Shown here one piece after another: positions 14,220 to 15,491 of a stretch of DNA of 15,491 bases. The notes under the pieces are model-generated. The model made no database searches. It was not told where the DNA came from and saw nothing but the letters and a program-made list of their open reading frames with translations. A program made the position numbers and the translations under genes. How positions within the stretch are numbered: position 1 is the first letter of the stretch; every line of letters begins with the position of its first letter. The DNA is from JAVVHH01 sp964657565 (lineage in GTDB: Bacteria > Pseudomonadota > Alphaproteobacteria > Acetobacterales > Acetobacteraceae). The stretch covers positions 1-15,491 of the forward strand of contig CAZZVQ010000120.1 of NCBI GenBank assembly GCA_964657565.1. The letters are read 5' to 3'.

Positions 14220-14828
14220 TTGTTCATCACGCTCGAGGGCGGGGAGGGGGCCGGGAAGTCGACCCAGGCGGCGCTGCTCGCCGAGCGCCTCGCCGCCGCC
14301 GGCCGGCCCGTGCTCCGCACGCGCGAACCGGGCGGTGCCCCCGGCGCGGAAGTGCTGCGCGGCCTCCTGCTCGGCGGCACCATCGCCTGGTCCACCGCCG
14401 CCGAAACCCATCTCCACTTCGCCGCCCGCGCCGAACACCTCGCCCGCACCATCCTGCCCGCGCTCGAGGCGGGCACCATCGTCGTCTGCGACCGTTTCGC
14501 CGATTCGACCATGGCCTACCAGGGCTACGGCCTCGGCGCCGACCGCGCCCTGATCGCCGGCCTCACCCGCCTGCTTCCCATCCAACCCGCTTTGACCCTG
14601 CTCCTGCAGATTCCTGCTTCCACCGGAATGTCCCGCATCGCCACCCGACCCGGCAGCCCCGACCGCTACGAACGCCTCGACGCCGCCTTCCACGCCCGCG
14701 TCTCCGAAGGCTACGAGGCCCTCGCCACCGCCGAGCCCGCCCGGTTCATCCGCATCGACGGGGAAGGGGAGGTGTCCGACGTCGCTGCCCGCATCTGGTC
14801 CGCTGTCTCATCGCGCCTCCCGTGCTGA
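14220..14828 (+). CDS. tmk: Thymidylate kinase
   Basis: Tmk phosphorylates dTMP to dTDP using ATP. The 202-residue product starts at a TTG; no ATG is available and homology (FITLEGGEGAGKSTQ) begins at residue 2. The P-loop GGEGAGKST is at 7-15, the dTMP-site REPGG at 35-39, and DRFADSTMAYQGYG at 91-104. The lid has Arg139, Arg143 and DRYE (148-151), which with the Arg-free P-loop resembles the E. coli class. Gln130 (LLLQIP) stands where most family members have Asp (LDLP or LDV). The gene starts 6 bases after the carboxypeptidase stop and overlaps holB by 7 bases, the common tmk-holB pairing that links precursor supply to the replisome. Confidence 0.95.
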   Translation: MFITLEGGEGAGKSTQAALLAERLAAAGRPVLRTREPGGAPGAEVLRGLLLGGTIAWSTAAETHLHFAARAEHLARTILPALEAGTIVVCDRFADSTMAYQGYGLGADRALIAGLTRLLPIQPALTLLLQIPASTGMSRIATRPGSPDRYERLDAAFHARVSEGYEALATAEPARFIRIDGEGEVSDVAARIWSAVSSRLPC

Positions 14829-15491
14829 CGCCCCGCGAGAACCCCCACCTTTTCGGCCACGCCGCCGCCGAGGCCGAGTTCGCCGCCGCCCACCGCGCCG
14901 GCCGCCTCCATCACGCCTGGCTGATCACCGGCGCCGAGGGCATCGGCAAGGCCACGCTCGCCTACCGCCTGGCCCGAACCCTGCTCACCGCCACCGGTGA
15001 CCCCAACGACCCGGCCAACCCCGCCTTCCGCCGGGTCGCCCAAGCCACCCACGCCGACCTGCTCACCGTCGCCCGCGAGTGGGACGACAAGCGCAAGCGG
15101 CAGCGCACCGAGATCGTCATCGACGGCGCCCGCGACGTCGCCGGCTTCCTGCGCCTCACGCCCGCCGAGGGCGGCTGGCGCGTCGTCATCGTCGACGGCG
15201 CCGAACACCTCAACCGCAACGCCGCCAACGCGATCCTGAAAGTGCTCGAGGAACCGCCCGCCCGCGCCATCCTCCTGCTGACCTGCGCCGCCCCCGGCCG
15301 CCTGCTCCCGACCATCCGCAGCCGCTGCCGCCGCCTGCGGCTCGACCCGCTCGGCCCGGCCGCGATGGACCAGGCGCTCGCCCTCATCCTGCCCAATCAC
15401 GAGCCAGGCCTGGCCGCCTTGGCCGATGGCTCGCCGGGTCGCGCGGCGCTGCTGGCCGACGAGGGCGGCGTCGCCATCGCCGCCCTCGTCG
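14822..15491 (+). CDS. holB: DNA polymerase III delta-prime subunit, 3' end missing
   Basis: Delta-prime is the stator of the clamp loader that places the sliding clamp on DNA. The frame opens at GTG 14822 inside the end of tmk and runs off the window after 223 codons without a stop. HHAWLITGAEGIGKATLAY carries the Walker A-like GAEGIGKAT (37-45). VVIVDGAEHLNRNAANAILK (121-140), followed by VLEEPP, is the Walker B/box region, and the SRC sensor motif is at 167-169 (IRSRCRR). The four-cysteine zinc module found between these motifs in E. coli delta-prime is absent, replaced by an Asp/Pro/Asn-rich stretch at about 57-80. The C-terminal collar domain lies beyond the window. No ATG start is nearby. 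Identity is secure from motifs and from the tmk neighbour. Confidence 0.93.
   Translation, partial: MLTPRENPHLFGHAAAEAEFAAAHRAGRLHHAWLITGAEGIGKATLAYRLARTLLTATGDPNDPANPAFRRVAQATHADLLTVAREWDDKRKRQRTEIVIDGARDVAGFLRLTPAEGGWRVVIVDGAEHLNRNAANAILKVLEEPPARAILLLTCAAPGRLLPTIRSRCRRLRLDPLGPAAMDQALALILPNHEPGLAALADGSPGRAALLADEGGVAIAALV

Noticed and set aside
13131..14693. Minus-strand open frame of 520 codons opposite the carboxypeptidase and tmk
   Set aside because: In register with both sense genes and of low-complexity composition; a shadow of codon bias.
1..15491. CRISPR arrays, insertion sequences, tRNA or rRNA genes, phage or defence genes
   Set aside because: No regularly spaced repeats, transposase motifs, cloverleaf-like segments or defence-type domains were seen; the longest gene-free stretch is only 135 bases.

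Overview
The window is a GC-rich stretch of bacterial chromosome whose codons end overwhelmingly in C. Gene content and order (smpB, NYN-domain gene, folK, rpoZ, bifunctional RSH, acpS, lepB, rnc, era, recO, parC, then an envelope cluster leading into tmk and holB) fit an alphaproteobacterium, most likely of the Rhodospirillales/Acetobacteraceae type. This assignment rests on gene order and protein character as I remember them, not on a database search.

Layout. 1-443 is the 3' part of smpB. 444-578 is a short intergenic region holding a strong hairpin fused to a run of G-tracts. 579-1487 encodes a membrane-anchored alpha/beta hydrolase with looser codon usage than its neighbours; it looks like an accessory gene. 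It converges on an NYN-domain (PIN-like) nuclease-fold gene at 1493-2083 on the minus strand, the only minus-strand gene. From 2150 to the window end every gene is on the plus strand and tightly packed: folK, rpoZ, rsh, acpS, lepB, rnc, era, recO, parC, an MltB-type lytic transglycosylase, an RlpA-like lipoprotein, a D-Ala-D-Ala carboxypeptidase, tmk and the 5' part of holB. Many junctions overlap by a few bases (rsh/acpS and rnc/era share ATGA; transglycosylase/rlpA share one base; tmk/holB share 7 bases; lepB/rnc about 49 bases). Two alphaproteobacterial-style promoter candidates, before rpoZ and before lepB, may subdivide the run.

How the genes work together. The first half is central information processing and stress control: ribosome rescue (SmpB), folate synthesis (FolK), RNA polymerase omega, (p)ppGpp synthesis and hydrolysis (RSH), ACP activation (AcpS), signal-peptide removal (LepB), dsRNA processing (Rnc), 30S maturation (Era), recombination repair (RecO) and chromosome decatenation (ParC). 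The second half is envelope remodelling (lytic transglycosylase, RlpA-like protein and carboxypeptidase, all exported) followed by DNA-precursor and replisome functions (Tmk, HolB).

This is mostly an ordinary housekeeping region. I found no mobile element, CRISPR array, tRNA, rRNA or defence island, and no convincing undescribed multi-gene system. The most interesting items are the hairpin/G-quadruplex element behind smpB, the coupling of rsh to acpS, the Ala at the classic quinolone position of ParC, the divergent RlpA domain, and the atypical hydrolase gene.
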